64,000 nt of DNA from Aphrocallistes beatrix (lineage: Eukaryota > Porifera > Hexactinellida > Sceptrulophora > Aphrocallistidae): positions 372,001 through 436,000 of the forward strand of contig OY725494.1 in the NCBI GenBank assembly GCA_963281255.1, read 5' to 3'. Numbering within the stretch: the first letter of the stretch is position 1; each line of letters opens with the position of its first letter. The notes below the pieces were generated by a model that had not been told where the DNA came from, did no database searches, and saw nothing but the letters and a program-made list of their open reading frames with translations. The translations under genes and the position numbers were made by a program. Positions 27,389 to 38,357 of this stretch are shown here, one piece after another.

Positions 27389-27925
27389 ATGACAGAGAGT
27401 AGACCACCCACAGACAAATCAATTCCTAAATTAAGCATTTATCCTGACGACATCCCTGAACGACATTCTCCTCCAATCAAACCGAAACCTATCTCCTACA
27501 TACAGCCTATGGTACATGATGTGAGGCAGTATTTACAGCAAAAATACAGCCTTTTTTCTGATCAATTGAATCGATCTTTTCTGAAATTTGATTCACACTT
27601 GTCACAGATGAAAACTTATGCACGTGATGATAGAGTGCAACTGAGTGCGATTGGGATTTCATCCTACTTAGCTACTTTTATTCTCGTTCGCAAACGAAAA
27701 CCCATTTGGAAATATTCTCTGCCTATTTTAGTAGGTGTGGGTATAACTAGTTACGCATATCTACGTAAAGAATGGAGAAATTTCGACTTATATAGCACAG
27801 TTATATCACTGCAGAGACGGACTCCTTTACCGACAGAGAAACACATTGGTTCATCTTCTGAGAATCCACAAGAGTCAGAAACTCAAAGGCCGACATCTGA
27901 ACATGAAGGAAATTCGAATCCATGA
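27389..27925 (+). CDS. MICOS subunit MIC26/MIC27-like (apolipoprotein O family)
   Basis: A 178-residue ORF. An N-terminal KLSIYPDDIP motif, a helical segment (QPMVHDVRQYLQQKYSLFSDQ) and two membrane segments (about 85-100 and 108-125) connected by a short basic loop match the layout of MIC26 (APOO) and MIC27 (APOOL). These proteins sit in the mitochondrial inner membrane and help build cristae junctions in the MICOS complex. The tail is Ser/Glu-rich and variable. The ATG directly follows GCGCATAG, which may be an acceptor of a 5' UTR intron. Confidence 0.7.
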   Translation: MTESRPPTDKSIPKLSIYPDDIPERHSPPIKPKPISYIQPMVHDVRQYLQQKYSLFSDQLNRSFLKFDSHLSQMKTYARDDRVQLSAIGISSYLATFILVRKRKPIWKYSLPILVGVGITSYAYLRKEWRNFDLYSTVISLQRRTPLPTEKHIGSSSENPQESETQRPTSEHEGNSNP

Positions 27926-29492
27926 TTTTCCATTCATTCACAAAATTGTCTTAAATGTTACGAGTATTTTAATTACTTAGTTAAATTCGTGTATTGTATT
28001 CCGATTAAATTTAAGCGAACCTATTATCGAACAGGAGGGAGAGATCCTCCCCAGAAAGGGTGCTAAAATATTTTATTACCAATTTTTCCCTCCTACGATT
28101 TATCTAATCACTGGTGTGGTCAAGGACGTAGGTAAGGGTGTCAGGGGTGCAGTCCTCCCCCCCTGGCTGGACAAAGTAATTATTTTTTATTAAATTATAA
28201 AATAATAGATGAGAGAAGAGTGTTATCGGAGTTAATTTGTATTTCTAGAACCTCAAAATTAGATGAATCAAATTATGAGACACATTGTTGTTAGCTTGCC
28301 CCCCCCCCTGGATCCCACTGGGGGGTTTGCAGCCAGGGTTGCCGTGGGAATGGGAATCTGTGGATATTCCCATATGGGATTAGAATGGAAATGACTTTAA
28401 GCCTATAGGTATTCCCATATGTGGGAATCTGTGAGTATCCGTGAGTCTCTATGGGCATTTCTTGTGGGTTTCTGTGGGTATTCCTACAGAAATCAGGTAT
28501 TGAAATTCCATTCTCACGGCAACCCTGATTACAGCGCCCCCAGACCTTCAGTTGACTGCTATGCCTCCCTTACAAAATTTCCTGGCACGCCCATGGGTGT
28601 GGTAATATTCATTGAAAAGGTTCCTTTATTTCTAAAGTTAATTTTCAATCAGGTGGCAATTGGGACTAAAGATTCATAATGCCCAAGGCTAGTGTTTGAG
28701 TATAGTACTATAGTAAAATATATATGTAGATATCATACGAGTCCATTTGTATTAGTCTTTAATATGATATGGTGACGACAGAAAAAAACGCTCGCGGGTA
28801 TTTAGGAGTGAATGCAAAGTATAGTTAGCAAACTTAAAATGAGAATCCCCAATTCTATATGATGATGTAATTATGTATATTTGGTACTCAAGACATTGAT
28901 TTGTTTGTTGAACAAATGATTCTATCTCAACGCATATTGTCTATGACTATATAGAACACTTTCAATTCGTGGAATCGATAGCAGCTCAGACTGAATGATC
29001 TAATGTACGTGCTTATGTAATCAGTTAATGTGGTGTAGAAAAATTACCTGAAAATTTAGGATGTCTTTACTAAACCTGTTCATTTCCATTACAACCAGTT
29101 GTACTTTTTTATGAGTTCACTGGAAACCCCCTGATGATGCTGTCAAATTTTTCAAATATCAAACAACAAAGATATCCTATATAATCATTGTGCTGAAAGG
29201 AAGAGAGAGTTGATTCGAAGAATTTCTTAAATGAAATTTTTTCACTGGAAACCCCCTGAAGCCCCCTGTTACATACCTAGACTTCTATCAGCATAAAGAT
29301 ATCTTATTTTTGTGATGAAGCATATATATATATATAGATATAATATACTTATTCAACTTCTGCGATATCTCGGTCTGGAAAGTACAGAAAAAATTTCTAA
29401 ATTAAGATCTCAAGAATATATATATATATATAAAGCTATGTTTACTATACATATATATATATATCTTTGTATAAAAAACTTTGGAAATAAAT
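27926..29492. other. Intergenic region with one MITE
   Basis: 28334-28527 is a GGGAATGGGAAT-family element. A C-rich stretch (about 28120-28320) looks like another transposon. 29100-29280 holds two ACTGGAAACCCCCTGA repeats. Several short (AT)n runs lie at 29318-29465. Confidence 0.5.
28334..28527. mobile_element. CAGGGTTGCCGTGGGAATGG MITE
   Basis: Ends CAGGGTTGCCGTGGGAATGG and CTCACGGCAACCCTG. Flanks TTTGCAGC and ATTACAGC match at 6 of 8 bases. Confidence 0.75.
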
Positions 29493-30125
29493 ATGAGTAC
29501 AAGTGATGAATATTCCGACGATTATTGTCAAAAACTGTCTAATCTTTCAGGTAGCCTGAATACATCCACTTCCCTTCAGGAATTAATCCAAGCAAATCTT
29601 TCCGTTTCGACGCCTCTGCAACTTTTCGGTTCTCACCACCAAGAAAATCGCCAGAATACTAATTTCGGATGGGAGGCAGCACTAGCTTTTTCAGAAGATA
29701 GGACTCCCCTGATAGCTTCAAACTTGAGCCCACTAATAATCCCTAACCCATCAATAAGATCTGAGCATTCTATCCTGCGAAAAGACCGAAAAGAGACACT
29801 CGACATTCCACGGCCATATTCTAAGACCTTCAATAACACCTCTGAATTGACTCAGCAGCTGAGCCCACTCAGTTGTGTCTTCAAGAGAGAATGGTTTCGA
29901 ACTTGCGACGATGATACAACGGGAGCAGTAGACATCATCGCCATTATCAGACAGTGTTTAGATTCAGACAAAGTGAAACAGAGAAAACCCATGGAGTTAT
30001 CGAGCATAATGGATTCCGCTAAGCTGAATGGATACCAGCAAGGGAAGGTGTTAGAAATTAGGCGCAAAATGATGAGACAGAAAACTGCTCATTTAAAACG
30101 TGAATCACTCTCTAGAATTATTTGA
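29493..30125 (+). CDS. Unrecognised acidic N-terminus/basic C-terminus protein
   Basis: ATG at 29493 (MSTSDEYSDDY); the frame is open a few codons further upstream but without an ATG. The 210-residue product is Ser/Asn-rich and probably disordered through about residue 130. The last 80 residues look helical and basic: TGAVDIIAIIRQCLDSDKVKQ and KVLEIRRKMMRQKTAHLKRE. No signal peptide, membrane segment or domain is recognised. Low-complexity (AT)n precedes the start, and the composition is gene-like. Confidence 0.6.
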   Translation: MSTSDEYSDDYCQKLSNLSGSLNTSTSLQELIQANLSVSTPLQLFGSHHQENRQNTNFGWEAALAFSEDRTPLIASNLSPLIIPNPSIRSEHSILRKDRKETLDIPRPYSKTFNNTSELTQQLSPLSCVFKREWFRTCDDDTTGAVDIIAIIRQCLDSDKVKQRKPMELSSIMDSAKLNGYQQGKVLEIRRKMMRQKTAHLKRESLSRII

Positions 30126-30240
30126 AGTTTGGAAACATTTGTTTTGAATAATTGGATCAGATTCTGTATTTTTATCACTAATATATGTCATATTTTGTTT
30201 CCAATGAATTATTATTTCAGAATATTATTTTTAAGAAATA

Positions 30241-30618
30241 CAGTGGAACCTATATATAACGGGACTGGACAAAATTGGCCATTATACACAGGTGATTGTC
30301 TTAATCCCCAAAAGGTATCAACGTAGTACAATAAATATCAAGTTTTTGGAAATTCATTACTTGAAGTATAACATGAAACTTGTTTATCGTTTGTAACAGG
30401 TCCTGTAATAAACACATAAAAATGTGAAAAAGGTGATGGCCGTTATAGACAGTTTAAGGGTCAGTAAGGGACTACAAACGGGTGGCCGCTGGCCGCGTTT
30501 AGCAGGTGACCGCTATACACAGGTTCAATATTATGGAATTTCGGACGGGACTGTTCATTGGTGACCGCTATAGACAGTTGACCGTTATATAGAGTGGCCG
30601 TTATAGCAGGTTCGACTG
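30241..30618. mobile_element. TA-flanked MITE, CAGTGGAACCTATATATAACG family
   Basis: Begins CAGTGGAACCTATATATAAC and ends GTTATAGCAGGTTCGACTG. Inverted relative to the 15745 copy. Confidence 0.85.
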
Positions 30619-30891
30619 TACTTAGTATATGGTTACTTTTTTGATAAACACTGGTGGATACTAATATTCTCTCATCGATAATACCCATTTATTTGGAGTA
30701 TGACGCACCGTATCATAAATGATTATTACAATCAAACTTAATGCAATTCGAACTGTTAGATTTCTTAGTGCGGGAGTTTCGGATTGGTCTGAAAGTAGAC
30801 CCGTTCAAACTCTGCTTCCATGTCATAAGGGAAACTCCCTGTAGAAGTTTTACTAATCATATTCCCAAAAAATTAGCACTAAATTTGCATA

Positions 30892-31203
30892 CAGTCAACT
30901 CCACTTAATTGAGACAAGTCTCCAGGAACGGAATGATTCCCACACATTGGAGCTAATACTAAATTTCATCGGTTAATTGGGAACTTCGCTTAATTGAGAC
31001 AAAACATCCGGGACCAAAGTAGGTAATCCGGAAATGGTTCGACTTTTCGAAAAAGGAAATAGTTCGAATTGCAGATTTAGGAAATAGTTCCACTTTTTAT
31101 CATTAGGATTAATGATGGTTTTTGTGTGAACTATTTCCTTTTTTGGAAAGTCGAACTATTTCCACCATACCACCAAAGTGTCCCTATTAAGCGGAGCCAC
31201 CTG
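30892..31203. mobile_element. TA-flanked MITE (CAGTCAACTCCACTTAATTG) with nested hAT-like MITE
   Basis: Ends CAGTCAACTCCACTTAATTG and TAAGCGGAGCCACCTG. The interior CCGGGACCAAAGT is split by the 31022-31171 insertion. Relatives at 37441 and 37658. Confidence 0.85.
31022..31171 (+). mobile_element. GGAAATAGTTCGA hAT-like MITE, nested
   Basis: ACCAAAGT lies on both sides (31013-31020 plus one extra A, and 31172-31179). Two uninterrupted relatives of the host element read CCGGGACCAAAGTGTCC or its reverse, so the empty site is known. Confidence 0.9.
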
Positions 31204-31482
31204 TACGTGTATGTGACCTCATCTGACCCATTTCCCTTAAAATAATAGAATTAAATCTTGTCTTTTCAATACACAATATATAATCATACGTATCATACTT
31301 TCAAACTGTAAGTGTTCTCATACAAAGGAAATCTTGCTCTTTTCAATCCACAATTCACAAATTTAATCACATTTCATTCACGCACCTGAACACATGACAT
31401 GCACAAATCTCACTCACTTATAAAACTGGTCCCAAAAATTGTTCACCAATCTTTCAAAACATTTATCATATAGTATACTTAA

Positions 31483-33045
31483 ATGAAACAATTTTTGAAG
31501 ATTCTGCAAAATTCTGGTTGGATGCTAGAGGAAATCATATTTTTCTCTAAACTAGCACTCCCTCCCTCGATTGTATACCTCACTGAAGGACTCCAAATGA
31601 AAATAAGCAACGTGTTCATTGGTAGGAATTCCGGTGGTAACATAGAAAATATGTTGAGTGCTTTATTTCTCGGTCAAGTTGTGGTAAGTATGACTTCATA
31701 TGCTTTGACTGAAGGACTTTCCATCTACATCAATATCCTATGTTCTCAAGCATACGGAGCTAAACAGTATAAGTTAGTAGGTCTGTATTTCTATAGAGCT
31801 CTCTTCATGGCAGCTCTCACATTCTTTCCTCTCTCTTCACTCTTCATCAGTATACGTCCTATCGTGTACTCAATTACACAAGACTGGGAACTAGCTTATC
31901 ATGCAGGTAGCTACACTTCTGTTTTGTGCATCGGCTATCCTGGTTATGCGTATTTCAAAACTTCCCTACGCTTTCTCCAAGCACAGAATATTGTCTGGCC
32001 TCCATTACTCTATATTATTCTAGGAAACATCTTGAATGGCATTCTACAATACGTTTTAATATGTCACTACCACGCTGGTATAGCTGGGGCGGCAGCTGGT
32101 TACGTCATCAGTCTCTATTTCATTGCACTATTATTATTTGCACATATCAAACTTACTCGTGTTCACATTGTGACATCTACCAATTGGACTTGTGCCATGA
32201 TTGATGAATGGTTCCATTCAGCTAGTTACACATTTTTTCCAATGATACAAAACTTGGCTTCTAACTCATCTTCAAGTTTAGTTCCACTCATATTGCTAGG
32301 ATTCATTTTTGATGATACATCTCAACTTGCTATCTACACAATACAAATATCTCTATGGGTTGTGTTCGCGTTATGGGCTATGGGATTTTCAAGCGCTATC
32401 ACAGTTCGTATAGGAAATTTGCTTGGTGCATATGAATATAAGAGGGCATTTCGAGCTGCTATGTTCTCTATTGTTTATGGCGAAACAATTGCATTAATTC
32501 TAACAGCATTATTGTTCTTTCTAAGCGGACCATTCAGTCATCTTTTTACAACAGATTTTGATTTTGCACAGAAGTTATCCTTCAACATAAAAGGAATGTG
32601 TTTCATTGTGCTGTGTGACCACCAAATATTCACGCAGGGGATATTGAATGGCTGTTGCATGCAAGGAACTCAAGCCTTAGTTAAATTTGTGTCTAGAACA
32701 GTTTTGGGCATAACTCTAGGTATTATTATCACAAGTTTGGTTGAATGGAAAGCACTGGGTATCTTCTTAGCAAACGGTATAGCTTGCACTGTTGCATTTG
32801 TAATAGGAATGGCGATCATATTGACACGTAATTGGAAAGACGTTGCATTAAATGTGAGTAAAAATACAACAAGTATACATAAAGAAGGGAAGTTGAAAGA
32901 GAAACATCGATTCTGTAGCAGGATTACTCGCAAACTGTGTAGGAGTGCTATCTGGGAATCGAAAATATTTATCAAATGTCGCTATTGTATTGTGATTCTG
33001 TTAGGTGGTTGTTTATTTTTTGGTGTAGCTTTGTGTCAATCCTAG
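31483..33045 (+). CDS. MATE-family transporter (SLC47-like)
   Basis: A 520-residue intronless ORF with about twelve membrane segments plus a possible thirteenth at the C-terminus. It shows the MATE order: an N-half with LSIYINILCSQAYGAKQY (the family's ...ETLCGQAYGA-like motif after TM2), LRFLQAQNIVWPPL, a cytosolic middle loop, then the C-half with FSSAITVRIGNLLGA. MATE proteins export organic cations and other small molecules by H+ or Na+ exchange, usually at the plasma membrane. The common Glu/Gln of the SQ motif is here Cys-Ser-Gln (ILCSQAYG). It converges with the adhesion GPCR gene, about 930 bp apart. Confidence 0.88.
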   Translation: MKQFLKILQNSGWMLEEIIFFSKLALPPSIVYLTEGLQMKISNVFIGRNSGGNIENMLSALFLGQVVVSMTSYALTEGLSIYINILCSQAYGAKQYKLVGLYFYRALFMAALTFFPLSSLFISIRPIVYSITQDWELAYHAGSYTSVLCIGYPGYAYFKTSLRFLQAQNIVWPPLLYIILGNILNGILQYVLICHYHAGIAGAAAGYVISLYFIALLLFAHIKLTRVHIVTSTNWTCAMIDEWFHSASYTFFPMIQNLASNSSSSLVPLILLGFIFDDTSQLAIYTIQISLWVVFALWAMGFSSAITVRIGNLLGAYEYKRAFRAAMFSIVYGETIALILTALLFFLSGPFSHLFTTDFDFAQKLSFNIKGMCFIVLCDHQIFTQGILNGCCMQGTQALVKFVSRTVLGITLGIIITSLVEWKALGIFLANGIACTVAFVIGMAIILTRNWKDVALNVSKNTTSIHKEGKLKEKHRFCSRITRKLCRSAIWESKIFIKCRYCIVILLGGCLFFGVALCQS

Positions 33046-33976
33046 TTTGTTGATTCTCAACAGACAACTTATTGTCTGTATGAACTTGTCGTAATATGCA
33101 GAAATAGTTTTGTGTACTCGTTATTGACTAACTAACTTAAAATATGACAAGCGCGCTTCGCTTGCTTGCGGTCCGCGGCTGGCGAACACTTTGTGTCCGC
33201 CAGAGGCGCCCTTTGGGCATCTAGGCTCACATTGATTGATTATAAGGGAGATAACATCTCTAAATATGTATCTTACTGTTATAATCGATATTCACTCGAA
33301 AAATCACAAAATTTGTCAACTTTTTGATGCATAATGATGACATCATAACCGAGTGATGAGTCATCATTTTTCGATGATATTTGTACTTGTATCATATGTG
33401 AAGATATTTATATACACATTTTATTAGAATTTCAGCCCTCTATCACCTAAAATGGCAGAGTTATAGTCAAAACTGAAATTTTTGATAATAACAAGGTGAT
33501 AATGACGCCATAATTCAATGACGAGTCGACATTTTGTTCTGAGGTCAGAACTCAGTGGAGCCATAGCCAAAAATCAGCTTTCTGTGCCCGCCAGTTTCTT
33601 CAATTAATTCGTTATATATATTTTCTTCTCACCGTAAACATTTTTATTACTAGTAGAAACTCCATCACAAAATAATCAGATTTTAAACCTTTTTTGACAC
33701 CTAGGCTATGAAATAAATTAGAAAAAAAGCCGCTTCGACTGTTGTTATAAAAAATGGAAAATTAGGATCGGGATAGATCCTGCTGTTTTTGATGTTCTCG
33801 CTCCTTTCAATTCAAACACATTGATTATTTAATCAGTAATTAAGAAACATGTAATAGACTAAAAGATAAGCAACCTTTGACAAAATAGAAAGATAGTAAT
33901 ACACAGTACAAACAGGCTAATTAGGGGAAAAGAGCATCTAAGCTAAGCACATTTACAGAAAATAAAGTATTTTTCA
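33046..33976. other. Convergent intergenic region containing a SINE
   Basis: Holds both 3' UTRs and the SINE at 33151-33620. 33650-33780 shares AAAAAAGCCGCTTCGACTG-like blocks with 48035. Nothing else recognised. Confidence 0.5.
33151..33620 (+). mobile_element. SINE copy 2, 5' truncated, (TA)n tail
   Basis: The body matches 16150-16500 in reverse (blocks ATGACGTCATCATTACG-like, CACATATGATACAA, AATCAGCTTTCTGTGCC). It ends AATTAATTCGTTATATATA. The tRNA-like head is missing. Confidence 0.7.
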
Positions 33977-36628
33977 TCACTTATCATCTTCATCATTGCT
34001 AGGATTAGTTGGAAGAGTATTGGATACCTTGCTGCTTTGAGAAGAAAGTGTGTTGAGTTTAACAAATTTCTTCATCGCATAGGGATCCCTCCATTTGAAC
34101 ACATACTCAATGACTTCCTCATTTCTCGCCACATGTGCAAAGAAGAAGAACACACCTTGAAGTCCAATAAATATGATGAAAAGGTACCCGAAAGCGACTG
34201 TTGCCTCATTAATGTAAATAACCCCAACAATCCACGGAAGAGCTAAGAGTGGTAGGAGAACGAGAGAACTGATGATAATGGATCGTACACGGGTACTGGT
34301 CTCATCACGTTTCTTAACTCGATATATGACATAGAGTGTGTAGATGTAGAACAGGAAGTTGGTGGGTAATAGCATCAACATTGGAAGCACGAAGGAGAGC
34401 AGTTTAAGATGATTCGTGTTAGTTAGAATACAACCGACTTCAGGATTCACATAGGATGTATTGGTGTGATGGGTGGTATGAGTGAGTGTAACCGTAATGA
34501 CTAACACTGGTATTGCTAGTGTCCATCCGAGTGGGATTAGGACGGGCCAAAGCCTTTGACTTTTGTTCCAGAACTTGATCTTCCAAACAATTGCGATGCC
34601 TTCACATAAACTCCAACTGAACACTGTAAGCCAGAGGTAGTGTTGAATAGCGGCTACCACTGTACATGCAATCAAGTTTCCCGATGCGACACTCGAAAAA
34701 AGGAAAACGAGAAGTCCCAGCAGTAATGCAATGCAAAGGTTGATATGAATAATGAAGATTGAGTCTTGATTTTTGAAAGGATTTTTGTTTGAATTCCGAG
34801 TTCGTATGTAAAGTATAGCATAACAAGTGAGACTTGCTAAAAGTGCCAGAACGGACATGCTGCACACGATGTAGGAGAGAACTCTCTGTATTGTGTTATT
34901 AACTCCTTTTGGTTCATGTGAAGATAAGAGTAGTGCGAAACTAGTCAGGTGAGTAGTTGTACACGTGATCTTGAAAGTTCCGTCAGAATGCTGTCCTATC
35001 TTAGTTGTTACACCCTGCATTGACCATGTATTGGAGGTTAAGTTCCAGAAAGCGCATTTAACAGATGATGGAGAAGAAGAATTTTCCTTGTTTGGGAGGG
35101 ATCGTAGTGAGAACTGGATTTGAATAGGACTTGAACCCAGGAAAGTATCTAGGTTTGCATTTCCACATATTTTTGAGTTAAGAGATAGCACATCACTCTC
35201 CAATGTTGTGTTAGTGCTGCCTTCCTTGTAATCTGAATTTTCTTTCTCTAACCTAGCATATGGAAGTATTGATTTGACAGTTGGGAAATGGAGCGAAGTG
35301 AAGAAGCTTCCTTTACATTTGTTGTTGATTTGCTCTATTATTTTCTGACTAATGCGTACTTCAGTTTTGAAGTGGTTTGTGTCATTGATGGGAATATTTG
35401 GATACTGTATTTCAATGGGGGAAGTTGTTCCTATAAAGTTATATGTAAGAGCAACGTTTTGATCTGTGATTGCTTCGATTGTCTGGTTCTCATTCTTTGT
35501 CCGATTTAGAGAAATTGACATCTGTTCTAAAGTACCAACCAAGGCATTCACAGTTGTCCTGTTTCCAAATGCATTATCTTTCTCTGCTAATACCCAACTT
35601 TCCCGATTGGCCATTTCTAATAACAGAGAGGCTGTTTCTATCGCAATTTGAGGCGTTTTCATTGCTGCAGTTGCCACATCCTGAGGAGATTCTTTCATTT
35701 GTGCCTCAATATAATTGGTTACGAGTGTCTCCAATCCTTTGTTCACAATGATAATTTCAAATGGATACAACTTTGAAGTGTTTTCTTTAATCACTTGATC
35801 GAGGCTATTTTGGAGTGAGACCAGGTTCGATTCATTTTGCATCAATTCCACTTTGAGATTTTTGATTCCTTCGCTTAGACATTCGGAATAATCGGCTTCT
35901 TCCCACTTTGAATTTTCAGAACATTTTCTTCTTGCAATACCCACAAACCGTGAGTGTATCTTATCACAGTCTAGTATTGAGGTCTCATTTGATCTCTGTT
36001 CTGACCATTCTACATTCAGGTCAATGTACCTGTCCCTTGTTGTTAAGCAGTATTGAAATTCACAACATAGTCCATATCTCCCTTCACTACAGCTACATAC
36101 TGAATTGGATCCGTTATTTATTATATTTCCATACTTCTCACAAGTAGCGAAGTCTTGACACGATTGGCATCCGGGCTTATAGGGTTGATGCTCTGAATTT
36201 GGTGGACATGAACAGTTGTAGCCACCAACATAGTTTGTACATATATTATTCCCACACATTGGGACTGACTTTCTCTCGCAATCCACTGGAGTCTGTGTAC
36301 AAGCATCATTAAAACCGCAATATCCAAATCCTTCAACGTATCCTGGATTGCATAAATCCTCTATCTCAGCCACACTGCATTCATCGATGTCCACACACGT
36401 TGTAGTGCTATATTGGGCTTTTTTACCAACCGGACAGAAACAGAATTCTCTTACGTGACCAGGAGATATGTCAACACATTTATATAGACTACCTTCAACA
36501 CAAGGCTTCTGCTCGCCAGCATTTTTTAATGCACTACAACTAGTAATAGTTGCAGTGACATGTGAATTTAAGATGAAGAGGTATGCTAGTAAAATGGTGA
36601 AAACGTTTGCATAGCTTTTACAGGCCAT
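33977..36628 (-). CDS. Adhesion GPCR with EGF-like, HRM-like and GAIN/GPS regions
   Basis: An 883-residue intronless ORF. A signal peptide (about 1-26) is followed by Cys-rich EGF-like modules (DIDECSVAEIEDLC at about 80 is a calcium-binding EGF start; second module about 125-150). An HRM-like segment follows (about 207-252, SILDCDKIHSRF..RRKCSENSKW). A GAIN-like region leads to the GPS at about 525-568 and the 7-TM bundle (about 583-840), then a short tail. The cleavage triplet HLT is present (THLTSFALLL). Only two of the four usual GPS cysteines are there: CAFW and the first of the CxC pair; the GC and the second Cys are replaced by GV and Thr. Class B2 receptors sense adhesion or mechanical cues and signal through G proteins; the ligand cannot be told. 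Confidence 0.9.
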   Translation of the reverse strand: MACKSYANVFTILLAYLFILNSHVTATITSCSALKNAGEQKPCVEGSLYKCVDISPGHVREFCFCPVGKKAQYSTTTCVDIDECSVAEIEDLCNPGYVEGFGYCGFNDACTQTPVDCERKSVPMCGNNICTNYVGGYNCSCPPNSEHQPYKPGCQSCQDFATCEKYGNIINNGSNSVCSCSEGRYGLCCEFQYCLTTRDRYIDLNVEWSEQRSNETSILDCDKIHSRFVGIARRKCSENSKWEEADYSECLSEGIKNLKVELMQNESNLVSLQNSLDQVIKENTSKLYPFEIIIVNKGLETLVTNYIEAQMKESPQDVATAAMKTPQIAIETASLLLEMANRESWVLAEKDNAFGNRTTVNALVGTLEQMSISLNRTKNENQTIEAITDQNVALTYNFIGTTSPIEIQYPNIPINDTNHFKTEVRISQKIIEQINNKCKGSFFTSLHFPTVKSILPYARLEKENSDYKEGSTNTTLESDVLSLNSKICGNANLDTFLGSSPIQIQFSLRSLPNKENSSSPSSVKCAFWNLTSNTWSMQGVTTKIGQHSDGTFKITCTTTHLTSFALLLSSHEPKGVNNTIQRVLSYIVCSMSVLALLASLTCYAILYIRTRNSNKNPFKNQDSIFIIHINLCIALLLGLLVFLFSSVASGNLIACTVVAAIQHYLWLTVFSWSLCEGIAIVWKIKFWNKSQRLWPVLIPLGWTLAIPVLVITVTLTHTTHHTNTSYVNPEVGCILTNTNHLKLLSFVLPMLMLLPTNFLFYIYTLYVIYRVKKRDETSTRVRSIIISSLVLLPLLALPWIVGVIYINEATVAFGYLFIIFIGLQGVFFFFAHVARNEEVIEYVFKWRDPYAMKKFVKLNTLSSQSSKVSNTLPTNPSNDEDDK

Positions 36629-37440
36629 ATTTTTGAATTTTTGAACTTTTGATTTGAATTGAGATGCCCATTAAACATTTTCAATACTATTTATACTGTA
36701 CTACTAAATAGCTTCGACCTATATTCATAATGTTATACAACTCTGTATAATCAAACTAAATTATTTTTTCCGTAAATTTTACCTTCATAATCGAGTTTAT
36801 CTATTTTATTTTTCCGTAAATTTACCTTTATAATCAAGTTTATCTATTTTTCCTTAAATTTGAACTCAAACGACTAAATATACATGTTGTGCAATGTACA
36901 TCATACACTGTTTTAATATACACGTAATATTAAGTAATAATAATAATAATTACACTATTCTTCTTTTCTGTATGATATATTGTTCAACGGAGAAATTATC
37001 ATATACTCTAATATGTACTCGTAGTATAGTCTACAGAATAATCATAACATCATACAGAGTTCATATTCATAACTGACCCAGTGGCATTCTTGCATTTACG
37101 TAAATCTATACTTTGTATTGTAAATGATGTTGCCTATTACTATTCGAAACCACTAAATGATAGCAATGTGCGCCTAAGCCACAAAATTACAATGTTAGCA
37201 ATCATCCACATAGTATGTACCTAAATATGCCGTTTTGGCATCCTGGATTTATTTAAAAAATCCGTTTTTATCTCAAATACTAATAATCAAGATAATATTG
37301 TTGTTATGAACCCATTTAATCGAGCAGTGCAGGCTAACTTGAATATTAATGGAATAGTTTTTGCATAATAGATCGAGGTAAAAGATGTGCCATATTGGTT
37401 TCTATGGTTTTACTTTTTAGCATACGGCATTCTTCTGTAT

Positions 37441-37608
37441 ATACTTTCAACTCCGCTTTATTGGGACACCGGTTAGTCGGGACAAGTCTCCAGGAACGGA
37501 ATAGTTCCCATACAAAGTTGCTAATACTTAATGTCATCGGTTTAATTGGGAACTTCGCTTAATCGGGGCAGAATATCCGGGACCAAAGTGTCCCCATTAA
37601 ACGGAGTC
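37441..37608. mobile_element. MITE, relative of the CAACTCCGCTT..GGGAC family
   Basis: Contains GGACAAGTCTCCAGGAACGG and GGGACCAAAGTGTCCCCATT blocks as at 30892. The terminal CAGT is decayed. Confidence 0.75.
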
Positions 37609-37657
37609 ATGGATGATAATCATTTTAACAATTTTTTGATAACTATTAATCAGCGTA

Positions 37658-37812
37658 CAGGTGACTCCACTTAATAGGGACACTTTGGTCCCGGATATTT
37701 TGTCCGGATTAAATGGAGTCCACCCGATTAACCGATGAAATTTAGTGTTAGCTTCTATGCATGGAGACCATTCCGTTCTTGGGGAATTGTCTCAATTAAG
37801 CGGAGTTGAATT
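37658..37812. mobile_element. MITE, relative of the CAACTCCGCTT..GGGAC family, inverted
   Basis: Begins CAGGTGACTCCACTTAATAG and contains GGGACACTTTGGTCCCGG, the reverse of the 37441 copy. The right end ..AAGCGGAGTTGAA lacks the last bases. Confidence 0.8.
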
Positions 37813-37814
37813 TT

Positions 37815-38075
37815 CGTCCCCGGAGATGATTTCGGCTGTAATGCAAACTTTCCCATGATTACATTGTCATGCGCCTAAAATGCTACGAAATCACGTGACT
37901 ACTTTAATTTTACACCTCAAAAGCCTCTTTGACACCTAGTTTCGAGCTCCATTCCTACTTTCAAATGCAATTCGGCCTTTGGCCTCCTCATCCTATTTCA
38001 ACACCTAAAAGTACCCACTCCCTCCTTTATTACACATTGTCTACAAAACTTAGGTTTCGGAACGAATAATCCGTT
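37815..38075. repeat. Dispersed element with GTCCCCGGA..AAACTTAGGTTTCGG ends
   Basis: Blocks AAAAGCCTCTTTGACACCTA, GAGCTCCATTCCTACTTTCA and CACATTGTCTACAAAACTTA occur in reverse at 52120-52300 and in part near 51290-51350. Confidence 0.65.
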
Positions 38076-38357
38076 TTCGGTGCCTACGACCTTGTATACA
38101 TATGATTTTCCTTATGGTTGCTTTTAATAAAAGGCATGACGCCAACAATTAATTTGAACAATATTCTATATTTTCATTTTTAAAATGAAAATATAGGATA
38201 TTGTTCAAGTGTTTTTATCACTATTATAAGCATTGCCCTTTCCCCTTTTTCAAAACCCAGGTATCAAAGATAGCAAAAACTTGTTTACAGATAACATTCT
38301 AAATGATAGAAAACAAACTATTTGGGGTAAATATAAACACACTAAGCTACTTCAATT

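Larger units (their letters stand above)
36629..38357. other. Intergenic region with three MITEs
   Basis: 36760-36860 contains TTTTTCCGTAAATTT..TAAT.AAGTTTATCT in three tandem copies. 37441-37608 and 37658-37812 are TA-flanked-family MITEs. 37815-38075 is a dispersed element that recurs in reverse at 52087-52380. No gene. Confidence 0.6.
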
